Assembly: GCA_003550325.1 (NCBI GenBank)
Contig: QKWP01000612.1
Span: 65,964 to 129,963 of the forward strand
Reading direction: 5' to 3'
From: Gigaspora rosea
Taxonomy: Eukaryota; Glomeromycota; Glomeromycetes; Diversisporales; Gigasporaceae
Length of the DNA stretch: 64,000 nucleotides
The notes below the pieces were generated by a model. The model searched no databases. It was given only the letters and a program-made list of their open reading frames with translations, and was not told the DNA's origin. Both the position numbers and the translations under genes were made by a program. Shown piece by piece: positions 63,928 through 64,000 of this stretch. Within the stretch, counting starts at the first letter, position 1. Every line of letters begins with the position of its first letter.

Positions 63928-64000
63928 TAGAATTAAGCTTATTATAGGGCAAAATTTTAAACTACACTTTTTTCTTGGATATTATTTAAACAAATAGTAT

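Overview
The window looks like a gene-poor, AT-rich, transposon-packed piece of a fungal genome. A Glomeromycotina genome of the Rhizophagus type fits best. The reasons are extreme AT content, layer upon layer of nested transposons, APE-type LINEs with an RNase H and a C-terminal C-x2-C-x7-H-x3-C motif, Ty3-type elements, hAT transposase remains, and one decayed gene piece resembling the F-box/LRR proteins expanded in these fungi. That assignment is inference from recognition, not a database result. I found no intact host gene, rRNA, functional tRNA or CRISPR array. There are three assembly gaps (34010-34284, 45274-45889, and one N at 62325).

Layout. 1-4926: nested DNA elements (mariner-like 92-1833 holding a hAT-like element that holds a foldback; a palindrome 1841-2777; a mariner-like MITE; a roughly 250-bp tandem repeat interrupted by a 5-bp-TSD element). 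4927-13246: full-length but broken LINE on the minus strand with a 14-bp target duplication. 13261-14740: AT-rich repeat family. 14830-15542: solo Ty3 LTR. 15627 to about 23925: second broken LINE on the minus strand, carrying a 135-bp MITE, an 869-bp foldback and a hAT-like element. 24235-27118: Harbinger-like element filled with palindromes. 27262-32300: tandem array interrupted by a 5'-truncated LINE, the 3' half of a Ty3 element (integrase, an extra 3' ORF, LTR) and MITEs. 32363-34619: tRNA-headed SINE-like element with nested hAT MITEs. 35012-43307: complete LTR element with gag, protease and a Cys-rich ORF but no reverse transcriptase or integrase, holding a LINE fragment and a MITE. 44345-46889: mariner-like element containing a foldback. 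49246-49925: F-box/LRR-like pseudogene. 50696-51487: palindromic element. 51817-55065: hAT transposase pseudogene with an intron and a nested hAT MITE. 55684-62974: two large palindromic elements loaded with hAT, SINE, Harbinger-like and LINE insertions. 63283-63927: TCCCTTAAAC element.

How the parts relate. Target-site duplications give the order of insertion at many loci, and MITEs sit inside LINE, Ty3, SINE and hAT coding sequence. The coding remnants carry many in-frame stops. In the Ty3-like gag region and at key sites in the hAT and LINE genes these are explained by C:G to T:A transitions (Gln, Arg and Trp codons turned into stops), which points to cytosine deamination of silenced repeats.

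The most interesting observations are three. First, a 3'-terminal accessory ORF appears shared by two different Ty3-type elements, preceded in one by a splice-acceptor-like tract. Second, a short hairpin module (GTCTCATTGAGAC and variants) recurs inside unrelated transposon families with paired changes. Third, a transposon family with 5-bp target duplications carries telomere-like TTAGGG repeats in all three copies.
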